DNA of 64,000 nucleotides from Lates calcarifer (taxonomy: Eukaryota; Chordata; Actinopteri; Centropomidae), in the NCBI RefSeq assembly GCF_001640805.2, contig NC_066848.1:6136575-6200574 (forward strand), written 5' to 3'. The translations under genes and the position numbers were made by a program. Shown here piece after piece: positions 1 through 14,700 of the stretch. Numbering within the stretch: the first letter of the stretch is position 1; each line of letters opens with the position of its first letter. The notes below the pieces were generated by a model, which saw only the letters and a program-made list of their open reading frames with translations, ran no database searches and had not been told where the DNA came from.

Positions 1-1062
1 GTTACTTCATGCACTGGGGGAAAGGATCCATTGAGAAATAACACAACTGATGATAGGCCATAAATTGTTAATGCTATTGGAACAAGTTTTGAGTTTGAAT
101 GAATTCATGCACCGAAGGGTGGAATTCTTGAGATACTTGTGTCCAGATGTCTTGAGTATTGTGCATCATCTCGGCTCTTGCTTAATCTGAAAAGAACATT
201 TGCCTGACCTACTTATGGGTGCTCTACAGCTCAACCTGCTATATATTTTATATTTTGCTGCAGTGGAGCCAAATTGTTCTTTTTTGCTTTTTTATGAGCA
301 TTCTTTGTTAGACAAACAGGATTGAGTCATCTGAAGAGCTCAGTTTTGATCACAGTGACACAGGCATAGGTATTCACACAAGTTAATTACACTGGACACA
401 AAAGGACACTCTCTCCACCTGTCCTTGAAAACTGCCTTTCAGCTGTAATGTCAAGGAAAAATAACATTCTTGCAGTGGGGCAATCTTCAGCCCACCATCA
501 TGTTACAATGTTTACCAACTAAATTATTTACATCATTAAAAGTACAAAGGCTTTACACTATTCAGATGTAATAAACTGAAATTTCATATATGGCCCCAGT
601 AAGACAACAAGTTTTTTTATATGTTTGTGTGTACCCCAACAGTAGTATTCCTAACCACACTTATTACATTTAGAAGTGAGAAATAAATAAATATGATATA
701 ATGTTTCAGTTGATTCAGACATGGACATTGTCTCTATCCCAAGCTGAGCTGACCTTTTAGGAAACTGAACACTGTCCACCACAACCCAGTGGGACTTAAC
801 CATGTGTGCTGCCAGTCATACTGTTTGTGTATGTGACCCCTTGACCATGGAGCCCATTCATTAATTGTCATACAACAGGCCCACACCAACCCTTCCATAT
901 TTCCAGGCTCACTGCAATCCCCTTGCCACAGATAATCTTTGCCTCCCCCAAAACAACAACAGCCACTCAGCTGCTGTTTGGCCTTTCCCCAGGCCAGGTT
1001 CTCTCAGTAAGTGTAACCAACAGCCAGACCACACAACTAGTGGCCTGTTTCTGTTTACTCAC
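1..1062 (-). other. col19a1 intron (partial)
   Basis: No collagen-type reading frame or other gene was seen on either strand. The open frames here have no recognisable protein content. I see no repeat of note. Confidence 0.7.
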
Positions 1063-1116
1063 CCTTTTGCCCTCTTTGCCTGGTTCTCCTGGCTGACCTG
1101 GCACCCCAGGCAATCC
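1063..1116 (-). CDS. col19a1: col19a1 coding exon 15: collagen triplets (54 nt), last exon in window
   Basis: 54 nt, six triplets (GLPGVPGQPGEPGKEGKR), phase 0, acceptor TTCCCCAG, donor AGG|GTGAGT. PGKEG matches a human collagen XIX segment. The rest of the helix and the C-terminus lie beyond position 1. Confidence 0.93.
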
Positions 1117-4100
1117 CTGGGGAAAGGACATGTGAATGAATTGGGCGCTACATTCATGTGCATTTGGCACTGTGGGAAGAGTGGCTTGCTTCTTATAAAA
1201 ATTCATGCAGACAGATGTTCATGCCAAATGTTCTCTGCAGACCAGTAGATAACTAGTGGGCTTATTTGCAGTGATAGGAAACACAGCATTAGCTTACTTA
1301 AAATTGCATGAATAGATAGAGGGGAGAATGTACAGCTGTAGTTTCTATTCTTACTCATGAACAATTTCTAGGTGACTTCTCCACCATCCCTTTAATAGGC
1401 AATTTGCAGCCTCAGTTGATCAGAGCTTCATTCCATTATTCTACACAGTATCTTGATAGGGAACTATTAACAAGTTAATCAAGCTGTATGCTGCACATTT
1501 TGTTTTGAAGTTCTTGCAAGGATATGCTTATGGTGCTTCAATAATTGCTTGGTGATCCTAATAGTTGTGTTTAATTGCTTGAGAACACGTTATGTGCACT
1601 TGGTCCAACAAGAAAAAAACAGACAAAAATTAGATACTTATCTTAAATGTGGTGATTAATTTGTTACCTTTTCTCCTTTGTCACCTCGAGGGCCCTTAAG
1701 GTGGCAAATAAAGATTTATGTTTACAAGAAAACAAAAACATAAACTCAAGAATACAGAATGTTTAGATGTTTTCCACAAGAACAATATAAATGTAATTAA
1801 AGTACCTGATCTCCTTTGAGACATTCATTGTCAGCCTGGAAATCGAACAAACAGTAAAAAACATGTCAGTCAGTATGAAAACACAACATACGTTATCACA
1901 ATACATGTTGGCCAGTTATAGGCAAGAAACACAATTGGTCATCAGGTCAAGTAATTATCCTTGGCCGCAATGACCCTAAGAAAACTTAGGGCATGACTAT
2001 TACAACTCCCCAGACACCCTGCTGGCCACTGTCAGAAAAGGGCAGACAGAGTCGTCTATCCACCAGGCCACAGAATGGACACAAGGCCACATACAACATC
2101 TCAGCTTTCAAATACAAGCCAAATAATTGGTGTCCTCTTTCAATTGGCATCCACAAGTCAAATGCTGTTGACTTTCCTTGGAAACAGCTGCAGAAACTGA
2201 CATTCACAACATACTGTATGTCGTTCGCGTTAGTCAGCAGCCTCACACAGAGTAACAAAAGAAAAAAAATCAGAAGGAAGTGGATGGTCCTAGGATATTT
2301 GCAGCTGTATCTATAAAAAGTGACAGCTTTGACCTGTGACAACCTAAATAAAACATGTCTCAGTCTCCCTGCACCTCTTTTGATGGTAAATCAGTTATTC
2401 ATATACAATGGTACATTTGTGTTGGCTTGTGAGCATAGGGTTTTGACCTTGGGTAACAAGCACTACAATGCAAATCCACTCTCAGCAGGTCCACACTACT
2501 TTTCGAGCTTCCTTCCAGCATTTTCTGCTCACACTCACCAACCAATTTACTGGAATGAAAAGTGAAAAAGTTTGCTAAAACAATGTTCACTAGTAAGGGA
2601 AAGACTTATTTTGCTTGCCCATATAAATGCAAAATTAGCATTAGAAAACAGCTAATGGATGGTAGCACAGTATTCTGTGGGTATCCTAAGCACTTTCGTG
2701 ACATAAAAAGGGCAAGCCAGAAGCAGTGGGACACAGTTTTTGTATCACTCCAGTGCTGATTAAAACTGGCAGCCTGATCCCCTCATGATGTGTATATAAT
2801 TAGCAAACCACCCGCAGTATACCTTTAATCTCCAGTAGCCGTCAACTCCCTGGCTGGGATGTATTGAGAGTAGGTGTGTTTGCATCTGTGCCCACACATT
2901 TACTATATGTGTTGATAGGTAACTATGCAAGCATCTGTGGGTACATATATCTGCTGTCTGTTGTACCTGCACTTTGTGTGTGCACTGGGATGAGTTCATT
3001 TATGTTATCTGTCCTTTGGACCACAGAAAAAGCACAGCCAGTCCAATTATAAGATCAAAATACATAAAGCGTGCAGTGGTTCTTCCCGGGTGTCTGTAAA
3101 TGCTAGTCTGCAGGGACAGCCACCAACCCAATAAGTACATGTCTCACCCATGTAGGATACAGCTAGTGACTACATTTCAACCTCCACCCCCAACCCGAGG
3201 CTTGGAGCTCCATTCTTCTCTGCCTGGCTGCTCATCCCTATCCTTTTGGCCCATGGATGCCCACTGAGCCCTGTCTATCTGTTTCTTGTTTGACCCATTC
3301 CCAGGCGATGGTAATGTGACACAGACTGCTCACCTGAGTGCCTCACTTTCCATCTCTGTGGGCCAGATGTTTTAACACTGTGTATAGCGCCTGGTCAGCC
3401 AAAAGGCTGCAATATTTACAAAGCTCAGTCCAGCCTTTTTAGGTCACACCCACATGAGTGCATTTTTTACATTTCAAGTTCTTTTGAATGTCCTTACATA
3501 TACAGACAGCATAATGAGATGCAAATGAAATAGTGTGAACTTACAGGCAGCCCCGGAGCTCCAGGCTTACCCACATCACCCTGTGAAGGAAGATAATAAT
3601 TAGTGAAAATTCAAAAAAATTCACTCTTAACATCTTTAACAGACTGCGGGTAATGGAAATGGCTACAGCTAAATCTATACAATATATTTCTGACTTTTAA
3701 ATATCTAGCCTAAAGGCTCATCATGTTTGTGATAAAAAATTGAAGGTCAGGTAAAATAAGACTTTGCTTACATACCAGTAACATTTCAATATATGCCCTG
3801 TGTACATGTGCTATATATGACCATTAACTGGTATTTACAGTATGTCATGAAATGAAGGCTGTCTGATGACTTTCACACTGTCAGACAACTGGCAGGTGGG
3901 CTGGCTATTAAACGTGACAGGACTTAAAATAAACACAGCCGTACTGTATCATGTAAAAGCTTTGCAGTATTAACAATGGACAGGTATGATAACATTGTTT
4001 GGTGACTGTGACATACAGGCAGTCACAAAAAGTCATATAAGGAAAGAAGTGGATGTCTTTTGACGCCCTGCATAACCCAATGTAAGCAATGATCTCACAT

Positions 4101-7100
4101 GCCTTTTACTGCCGCTCTTGTTTTCTTTTTTTTTTTGTCTTTTCAGATAAAACTCATGTATCACTGTCCAACATTTTTGCAGTTCTCTCCCTTTTTCTCC
4201 ACAATCCCAACAGTACTTTATAAAGCCCAGAGTTGAAAAGCAGTGGACTTTACAACTGGCAATACCCTTGTATCAGATGTGGATGAAAGAAAAAATGAGC
4301 TTGTAGTTCATATCCATTTTGTTGTCTAAATGAATGTCACAGCTAAAATATGCCTGCTATGGGATATTCAGGGGACTCATTACTTTGTGCTTCCAAATCT
4401 GCCTCCCTCTGTCAGTTTCAATACAAACAAACGTTCTCTCCACCCCCACCTCCCATCCGGAAAATAGGATAAAATACCCTGTGATTCTCTGTTGTCTTCA
4501 GAGAAACACACAGACCTCATTATAACTTCAAGGCTGGCAGACAGAGCATTGCACCTACAATTATGCGGTGAGTTCTACCAAAAGACAACAACAACAAAAA
4601 AAAGCCCCAATAAGGGAGGAAAAATAAAAGAGCAGGAGATATGGCAACTAATTACAGGAAAAGCATTTCATCTCATACATGGAAAATAATCCCACTGTGG
4701 GATGAAAAGAAAAGAAAAGTTTAAAAAGACCAACAAGACTTAATCTAATTCATGTCAGTGATGTCAGTTAACAGACTATAAAGAAGCTGCAGAAAAGAAC
4801 AAGGTTGTGCATCAAACCTGTCTCTCACACGTCTTGCATGTGTAAATCAACTTTGTGGTTTTAACCTTATATTCTTTTATTTAGGGTGACTTTGTAAGAT
4901 CTGTCCAGGCACAACAGTGATGTTTATTAATGTGGACTGTCCCTGGAAAATAAGCTAATAATAATAATGAGGAAACTGCTCATAGCCAACTGTACAGAAC
5001 ATTTCTATGTTACTGCTGAATTCCTAATATTTGAGACCAAGTGTCAAATACATTCTAAATCAAGAGTCCCTGTGAGCGGTCCCCAAACCAGAAGGCAATA
5101 GTATGCAATCCACATTTTTTTGCTGTAGGCTTTAGTCCTATGAAAACTGTTTAGAGAGGGCTAGATAAGGGGATTTTGTTGGGTATGTCCATTACAAACA
5201 GCTATCCCTATGAATATACAAATACTCTGCAAATATAGTGAGTGGAACATTTTCTCTCAGCCAGGGTAAAAGCTACTGTATATGACCATCAGTAAGTTAT
5301 GATCGCAATAACAATATTCTTTAGCTGGCCATGTTTGGAGTAGCAATCATAGTAGCACTTCAAACAGATGGGCAAACACGTTATTGAGACTGGGATTACA
5401 GCTCATGAAAGTCAAGCAGATTCCCTGAAGTATCTATTTTCATTTAAAAAAACGAGAACAATTATAGTGTAATTTTGTCCAGCCCAGTATGTATGGCAGG
5501 CTCACTCACTTTGTTTCCCTTAGGACCAACTGGACCAACTGGCCCTGGGTCACCTTTCAAACCCTGGAACAAAAATATACAATATATTGAAATATATTTA
5601 TTTTCATTGTAAACGACTAACTGATCCTTAAAGAAAAGAAAACCCCAACAAATGTTACTGTATGTCAGTATGTTGACACTCAGTAGTCAAGTATCTCATG
5701 CAGGTGTGAGATTCTCATGCCTGTCACAACCATTCAATGAGAAAAGAGTAGATAATGTCAATCACCAGTCACTATATCAAAATTCTGCTGAGAGATTCAC
5801 AATCAGCTGGTTACACTGTGTTTACCCCAAGCCCCTTCCTCTGTTTTCCCTTGTTGCACTTAGGTTTAGCAAGGACAGTGACTATCATTGCTTTTACACC
5901 TTGAAGCAGAGGACCTGGGGGTGGGACTGAACTATGCATGCTCAGGGCAAAGTCAAGCCTCTTGGTGGTGAAATGTGAAAGAAGAAGGACAGCTGAGATA
6001 AAGAATGATAGCTGATGAATGAGGCTTGACACATATTGACAGGCTAAATTTGCAGCAAGCCTTGTTAGGTGTGACACATTTAGGCCAGTAGCAGCAACTC
6101 TTTGAAATAGGTTAAGGGGGGACAGGAAAGATGGGGAGTGTGAGCGGTCGGTAAAATGACTCAGAAATACAATAATTTGTCATGGTTAAATTTAGAGTTA
6201 GAACGGCTATTAATAGTGAATTATATATCTGCAGAAGATGATTACCTACCCTTATCACATTAAGTCTGGCTTCACCAGAGACGTGACTAATTCATTGCCT
6301 ATTCCCTGCAAGCCTCATATTAAACACCATTCAGAAAACAGATGCAGTGGCAATACCGGTGTTAAATAATTGCCCCTATGAAAACACCGGCTAATATAGA
6401 TTGCACGTAAGTTGCACTTATAATGACATGACTGTGACATGATTTTTATCAGATTGTATCACTTTATGTGGGTCCTCTGCCTACATACACTGTATTATAT
6501 GGCAGCTGTACATGAGAGTCCTATTCTTTATTTAAATCGACAGCTTAACCACTTTACTGAGGCAATATGACACAAGGGGATCCAGAAGCAAATTTCCTCT
6601 AAGTTATTACCAGAGCAGTGGTACAAGGCTCATCTGATAATGAGGACATAAACAACATCAGATTCTGTCAAATACAGAGGAGTATTTGATTAATTAAAGA
6701 ATTTTGCCACAATTTTTGTCATAAGGAGATCTTCTTGTCTCATTATTGTGGTGAGAAGGGTCCTGTAATATAAACACATTTACTTGTTATTGTGATCCTT
6801 TACAGTCATTATGTGGTTTTCTCTTGTTACTTTGAGAAAGAAACCACAAGGCTGATAGTCGCTCTCGCTCACAGTTTTGTTTCTCTGAAACCACATTACT
6901 ACACAGCCACACAGAATGACATACTTCCACATAATCTCTCAAATGCAAACAATAAATAATGTTGCACTTATATACCAGCATATTCATTCAACATATTCAG
7001 ATTCACATGACAAAACATCTATCAACTTGGCAAAAAATGGTTTAACTCTCAATTTAATCACATATGTGCAACATAAAAAGAAGCCATGATTTTGGCAGCG

Positions 7101-8720
7101 TGAAGTGTTTCTGAGAGAATCAGAAATGTGGTGTTCAGTTGTCCACCAACAGCATGAAATCTGCATTATGCTTGTCCATAGTTTTCTAGGAGTATAGATA
7201 TCCCCTTTGATCCACAATGTTCAGGTGATGTAAGAGCTGGTGTTAGAATGGCTCTGAAATATTACAAAGCATCTATACTCAAGGAGTGTTTGAGTCTCTC
7301 TTTATAGAACATTGGTCATTTTGGCGGTCAAAAATGAATAATTCCTTAATTTTGATACAAATCTGCAGCCAAGAGCACAAGTGATTAGAGTGATGGATCA
7401 ATTATTTTATTACTTGCCTGAAGTTGAGAATTCAGCAGGACTGTTTTGTTATCCCACACTTGCTCACTCCCACAACATTTCCAACCTTTAACACACTTTC
7501 CTGCAAAATGCCATCAAATTCCTTTTGACTCCCGTGGAGCTTCTGATCACTCCAGACCTCACATTCCCTAGCACAAAGTCATGGGGAAACAGTATCCACT
7601 TATGCCAGTTATTCTAATACTATATAACCAAACTGAACATATACATGAATACTGGCGTTTTTTTTTTTTTTTACTCAGTCTTTGACTTCTGTGTGTTATT
7701 TGAATTCATGTAAATCACCTGAAGGGAAGCTAGACTCCCTGCAGAGAGCTGATTTTTATGTATATAAATGATCTGAAGTGACATACAAAAAGCTGCTCAC
7801 TCATAAAAAATCTAAAAACAGCTTAAATTACTGAGTTCTATATTACATTGGAACTAAAACCTGCAGAAAGGAAGCCCCAAAGGTACAATAAATACAGTAC
7901 GTACATCCTAAAATACATGTTCTGCCTAGAACTGTTATATTTAAGTTAGAATGACTAAATAATACTCTTACTATGTAGGGTTTGTGTTGTAATTCATAAA
8001 TATTTAAGACTTTACATCACTGCTGCAGAATGAACCTCCCTTCCCCAGCATCCTCTCCTGCAGACTGCAGACACAATATATTTACAGAGGAGCTGATAGG
8101 GAACTGCCGTAATTTAAACTGAATAATACAAATGGAATAGACTTGTGTAAGATGGTGAGTTGCTTTTCCCATGGCACAACATGTCCTTATCGGAAACCAA
8201 ATTCAGGTCAGTCAGAAGCACAGTCAGTCACAAAAGTCACTCTCTCACCATACATTGAATGATAGTATCTCACCCTTTTTCACAGACTAGCTAAGCTTTG
8301 CAACTGTTATGGGTAATCTGTGTGCAACTGTGTGCAACAAAAACATGCTTTTAAAAACATGTTTTACTAGCCAAAAACATGTTTGGCTACTGCCAAACAT
8401 GTTTTTGGCTAGTAAATATTTTAATTACAACAGGCAACAAAGTAGTTTCATATAAAGGATTTAGAATTTATTAAGTTTGGCAGTTGTGAACAATGCACCC
8501 TCTCTCCTCTAAATGATGCTCCATTCCTGTGTGTGCCTGTGGTTTTTAATTAAATATAAAAAAATATACTTTGGCTGAGAAAAAAAAGTAGTTTTGATAA
8601 AAACTTGACTGTGTGATTATTCAGGTAACTCCAGGACTGCAGAATTGTCAGTGACAGAACAGATGCAGAAGCTAGGCGCTGTGTAACCGCACAGCATCTG
8701 GACTTACGAACAACCACAAC

Positions 8721-8772
<52 letters not shown>

Positions 8773-11700
8773 AAATGCAATTACATTTCCAATTCCAAGC
8801 AAAAGTGGGCCACACTTTTTTGTCACTAAATTTTGCATTAAATCTTACTGAGAGACATGTAGCCTTTGCTCTAATTGTCTAACAACACTTACTGTATGGC
8901 ATGCTGTCTGAATTAATTCAGAGCTGGTGTTTTAAAAATGTTCATATATTCATTTTATTTAATATTAAGGCACAAACAATTGCTTGTCAGAGTAAAAACT
9001 GCACATTTTTGTTTAATGTTGTGAGAAGGTTTTTCAGTGATCATTTTTAAGAAATTAATCCCTCTGAAAATTTTCATGTTGATTTAATTATATACTGTGT
9101 TCATCAATCTGCAATTATTTGGTCCTCACATAACAGGAAAAATGTTTCAGTTCATTCATTCATTATTCTCTTTAGCAGAGCAGAAATTCAACATAATAAA
9201 CAAAAAATGATTCAATAAAACTGACACATGGCAAGATTTGTCTCAAAGACCTGGACCAAAATCAACAATGTTAAAACTTAGTTGTTGTCATTGCTAAAAG
9301 TGTACAAATCTGTGCAGTCAAGTGCCAGCTGCATACACTTGTCTGTGTGCAAAGTTGTGGAAGAACACTCTCTTATTCTGTTCCTCTCCCTTCTCCAGGC
9401 CTCCACCTATGGAGGCTTGTTCAAGTCAAATTTAGTGCTAGAGGGAATAATCCAGACTTTTTGTTATCAGTTAAACAAACTAGAAAAACTAAATGTCTAC
9501 ATCAGTTGGAGCAGAAAGTACATTAAAAAGGGAAAAACTTCACTTTTATTTGAATTATATCACATATCACAATATGTTGAGCCACTGGTAACAATGGCAT
9601 TTTACTACTATTATCTACAGAGGACTAGACTAGAAGTATTCTGCTTTGTATTCACATGTGGAATAGTTGCACATTTAGTTTTTGTAGAATGTTGATGTGA
9701 TTTTCTTTTGTGATTACTTATTACATACCAAATGATAAGACAATCTTAAAGTCAAAAAGAAACAATCTCTTCTAAATCTCAATCTAAATGGCAGAATATA
9801 GTTGTTTGCAAAGCAGTAACTGAGACGTTGACCCAAACTCTGCTGTTTTAAACAGTCTCAACTGACTAACACTAAATTATTCAATTATGATGTACTGTAG
9901 GTTGATGATAGTCAAGTAGGTCCCATCTCTGAAGAAGGAAACATCTAATGATCCCTTAAGGGAAAAAGTGCTTTTTTTTTTCCTTTTTGTCATCATCCTA
10001 CCTTCCACACCATACCCTAGTTAAGATGCTGCCCTTCTGTCTAATGGACTCCGTTGTGAGCCCATAGGCCCAGTTCAGGTGCACAGTGATATGGAGGGAG
10101 ATGTAGCCTAGAGAAGCTGGATACATTGTTAGCTTTTGTTGCAAGCTGTGGGCTTTGTTGCATTTACAGGGAAGGATGAAGGAGGGAGAAGGGGCTGGGA
10201 ATAGACTGGTGCTGGCTGTGTGGCTGTCGTTCCTGCAGCACGAGGTCAGAACACTGTGGGGAGCTGTGTACACTTGCCTGCTAATTACACACACCACTGT
10301 ATCTCGTCACTCCTGTAGCGGTGGGGCCACAAGACAATCTGGCAACTCCCCAGCCCAAGACAACTAAAGCAAGCAAATAAACAGAGCCAGAGAAGCAGGG
10401 TTGTACAAATGCAGTCTAATTATGTTTGCTTATACCTTTTACCAACCAGAGCAGCTGCAGGTCAGTGCCCTTGTCTGACAAGAGGTAGAGTGATTGCAAG
10501 TTTTAGTTACTGTACACAATTTAATCATTGCAAACTGGGTTTGGTCTATTGGGGCTGGGGGGTAGAGGGTGCTAAATTAAAATTGTAGATGTACTAAGTA
10601 TTCAGAACATTCTGGTGGTGAAATGTTGTTATACTGAATGACAGGGCTTTAAAGCTCTGTGGAACAGGATCTCCAAGTAACATAGATATCTTGAGTGTCA
10701 CCCTACAAATGCCAGGGAGGTTACAGCAGGAAATGCCTTTTGTGACTTTCCATTTGCTCAGCGATACACCACCACATACAGTGTAGTATAAGACTAATCA
10801 CTGAGTGCTGGAAAAGATAGCTTATTAGCATGTCTATTACACTCAATACACAATAAATATAGTTCACCAAGGTAACCTAAACAAAGGGCCATTGTGTAAG
10901 GATATCAGAGTTCACTGTCAGAGATCCTCTAGTGCAGAGGGTATCATGTTCTATCAGTGTTGCTTGTCTCCTTTTTCTATGACACTTCACTCTACAGCTG
11001 AACATCATGTAGCCAGAAATGTAACTTGGATTACCCACAAGATAACACGGTGTGCACTCCTTCTGTCCCATAGGACGCGTATCTGCAAAACGATACTAGA
11101 TCACATGCTCATACATAGAATTCTGGCTTCTCAGGTGTCTACTCAAGCCTTAAATAACATACTAGCTTTAAAAATGGAATATGAGCTAATTGCAGTAAAG
11201 GGACAGATCAGGTAATAGAGTCTGGTAGTTGCAGTAAATAGGTTAACTAAAATCATCAAGCAAGTTTATTTGCACAACATAAATGTCTTTAATTTGTTTA
11301 CAGTCAAAGATAGTGACCTACATCTTTTCTGCTATTCTTACCACTGTTTCCTGATCTGGCCCCTTACTTATTCTATTTTCACCTAATACACACAAGGAGC
11401 ATTGCAACCGCAATTGACAATTTGCACAATTTGCACAATTTGCACAATTTGCACAATTTACAGAGCAATATTCACTAATCTCATGGTTTTACAGACTTGA
11501 AGGAGCCAATAGCTAGACCTAGAGCATCTGGAGTATTGGTCTTTCAAGTAATGTCTTTGGGACTTTTGGGTCTCTTAGAAATGATTACTGTAAGTGATTA
11601 ACTGGTTATGAAGGAGCAACCTTATTGCAGTCTTATTTAGTCAATGAGGCTCAACTTCATCCACTCACTCACAGAGGCACTGGGGATGTTGGTTTTAACC

Positions 11701-14700
11701 CATTAATCCTGTACTGTTCGATGCTTACTGATGAGACATGGGGCTAGGTTATGTCATATCTTTTATGCCAGTGTCGTGGGTCAGGTTAAAATAATCAGAC
11801 AAATCACAGAAAATAGCACAGCTACAGAAAAGACAAATAATGAATATCCCATCATAGTTTGATTTATGCAGTAATTTCATGGGTAGGGAGATAGCATTAG
11901 ATCTTACAAATTCTTGGCTTGCATAGAATTTCCAGAGGCATTTGTAGAATAAAAATCTAATGTATTGTATTAAGTGTGATCCATGGGTGAAACTTGTGAT
12001 TATTTACAAATAAACAACACTAAAGAGCAAAATAAAAAATTCTGTGAAATCACTTTACTTGAAAGCAGATAAAATCTTTATGTGAAAGGAGTTTCTAGTA
12101 GTGAAGAAACCACAGAGAATATTACCCAACTTTGGTTTTACCTTCAGCTCCATAGAGCATTTTAGGTCACTTCCTGCTAAGCACCAGACAGACAAAGTTA
12201 GCAACTAGCTTGTGAACATATTGAAGAGTTAAAAGAAAAGAATGATTATTGGACTTATATTTAGTTATACTTATATTATATTTAGTGTCATCTCTGTGCT
12301 TCCAGTACAAACACAGGTTCAGGACATGTTATACCTACCTTTGCCCTAAGACAAAGTCTGTGTGACTCTTTGAGTATTGGTAACTGGTCTGTTAGCTAAT
12401 AAGATACAGCATCTTTTTTTTTTTTACTGATTTACCTGGACTGCCTGTCTTTGTGCTAAGATAGGCTAAACACGTCACAGACCCACACAGTATTATCCAT
12501 AATGGGTATCTGCAGAAGCAATGCCTCAAAAATGTAGTCCCAATTTCTCAACTTTTCTTTGTTTCAAGGAAGTGGGGCACAACATAATAAATCCCCTGGA
12601 GGATATCTATTAGAGTTGGGGAAGAGAGCACAACCAACCATATGGAATGCACAAAGATCAAAAACAAGCCACCTCTCCTGCTACCCTCCTCGGAAAACAT
12701 ATTTGTGTCTAAGACCAGTGGGTTTGATGCAATGTTTCCTGATATGCAAATTGGCAAATGACAACAACTTGTGACTTCTAGCAAAGTTTTAAGCAGCTGC
12801 TTTTCTTGGAAAAGGGTTAGCACCACATTCTCAGTCTCTCTATACTCAACAAGCTTCCAGCTGTTTCCAGTTTATGTCCTGCTGATGTCCAGTCAGCTGG
12901 AGCCCAGGATGAACCAGTGAGTGAAGGAGAGCTACTCACAGGCTCTGTCACTCTTTCCTCCTGATTGCTTTAGCACCAGTGGCAATCAGTGAATAAAGAT
13001 ACAAAGTCTGATCTGAGGAATCATGTACATCACATTCTTCCACAGTTTGTGTAATATTATGACTACAAATCAGTCAGTCTTTGATGTGGACAGACTTAAT
13101 TTCCAGTTAGGTGGTCTCACTCTCCTTCAAATTTCTATGTACAACTTGATCATGTTATTCATATGCAAATATACGTGTGACGTCAACTGTCTTTTCAAGT
13201 TGCCAATAGCTACTTACCATGGAACAAAGAGAGCCATGCTGGTTGTGAGGAGACAAACTAATGTAAACTGCCAATTCTACTCTTTTTAAAATCTTTTTTC
13301 CCCTTCAGCCTGAACTTTACTTGGATTACTGCACACTTACAATTATCTGGGATTTCCTTTTAGGGTAATGCAGGGTTGATAGGAAAGGGAAAGGAACAAG
13401 TACAGAATTTATGCTGTCTGAGCTGATCCTTCCTAGTTTATCCACTTCATTAATCTCTTCTTTGAAAAGTATAGTAACAGGAAGCTACATTTGTTTTGTA
13501 ATTATCATCAGAAACTGTGCCATCAATACAACATAAAGATATCTTGGTGCATAATGTATACATACATAGAAGCACAACTACTAATTCCACTAATGTGCTT
13601 TATTGTCCCGTCATGCAAAATATGTATTGTCTATCAGTCTTCTAAAATAATTGCATTTTCATACACCAGTGCATAGCAGCAGTCTGAAAACTGATGAAAA
13701 AGTATAATTACAACTGTTTGAGGGCACTAAGTGAATTATTTGAGCTTTGTAGGAAACTGCACTTACACAAGGTTTAGTTATTCAGCCTCTATTTCCTATT
13801 ATAAATTAGACAATGCTCAACAAAGGACTGACTGCTTTTTTTTACTTTTTTTATGATGTCCACAGAAATATTCACAGTATCCTAGCAGTTTTTTAATATT
13901 TCAATAAACATCTTTTAACAATATCCTACGGTTACATTATAAAGAGCTGCTTTCAAACTAATTAATTTAAAATAATGCAAAGTACTTCTACTGACAAGTA
14001 TCAGTAATCTTTTGGTTTGATATACTTTTGTTTATTCTTAGTTTTCTTTTCTGATTTCTCTCTGAGTTACTGTTGGGGCAGAGTGCTGGTCCACAGCCTG
14101 CAGGGAGGCTGATTTCTGTGGCAGCTGTTTGTCTACTCAAGGGGGAGATGGTGATGAAAAGAAGTCCCTTTATTAAGCCACTTTAAACTGACCATCTGCA
14201 CAGCAACCATCTACTAAGATTGTGCCATTGTGAGCAAACAAATGCTGTACAGCATAGAACACCCTTTGATTTAACTAATACTTTAAAGGAGTGTGTACTA
14301 ATTTGTTTATGGCTAAAACAGCTTCACTAAGATTCCAAAAGTATCTTAATTAATTTCTGATGCATTTGCATTTAGTAAAAGAAAGAAAAAGGAAAAAAAT
14401 ACATCATTTACCAGTACTTCTAGTTGTGGTTTACTGTCCATTACATACATTAGTTTCATCACCGCAGCCAGATTTAAGAGCATGCAATAAAGTTTAACCT
14501 GAAATGGCATGGAGGGGGCTTACAGTAATTTGAAAAATGAGTTTAGTCCATTAGTATGCCAGGCCTATGGTAGCATACGTATCAATTAATTTTACTGCAG
14601 AAGGACATTGCAGGCTAGAGCACACTAGATCTACTTCAGATATGACAGGCACCTGAAAACAGCCACACAGAAAACTCTGCTTCACTCCTACCCCCAGGGC

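Noticed and set aside
865..1248. 127-codon plus-strand frame over col19a1 coding exon 15
   Set aside because: It is the antisense shadow of a collagen exon; GGN-rich collagen exons keep the opposite strand open.
8550..8780. Minus-strand 76-codon frame starting MHFLSFFLSFFLSFF
   Set aside because: It is a translation of the AAAG microsatellite and its flank; no gene.
9282..9695. 137-codon plus-strand frame in the large col19a1 intron
   Set aside because: No recognisable motif, AT-rich composition, no promoter or splice signal, and inside an intron of the opposite-strand gene.
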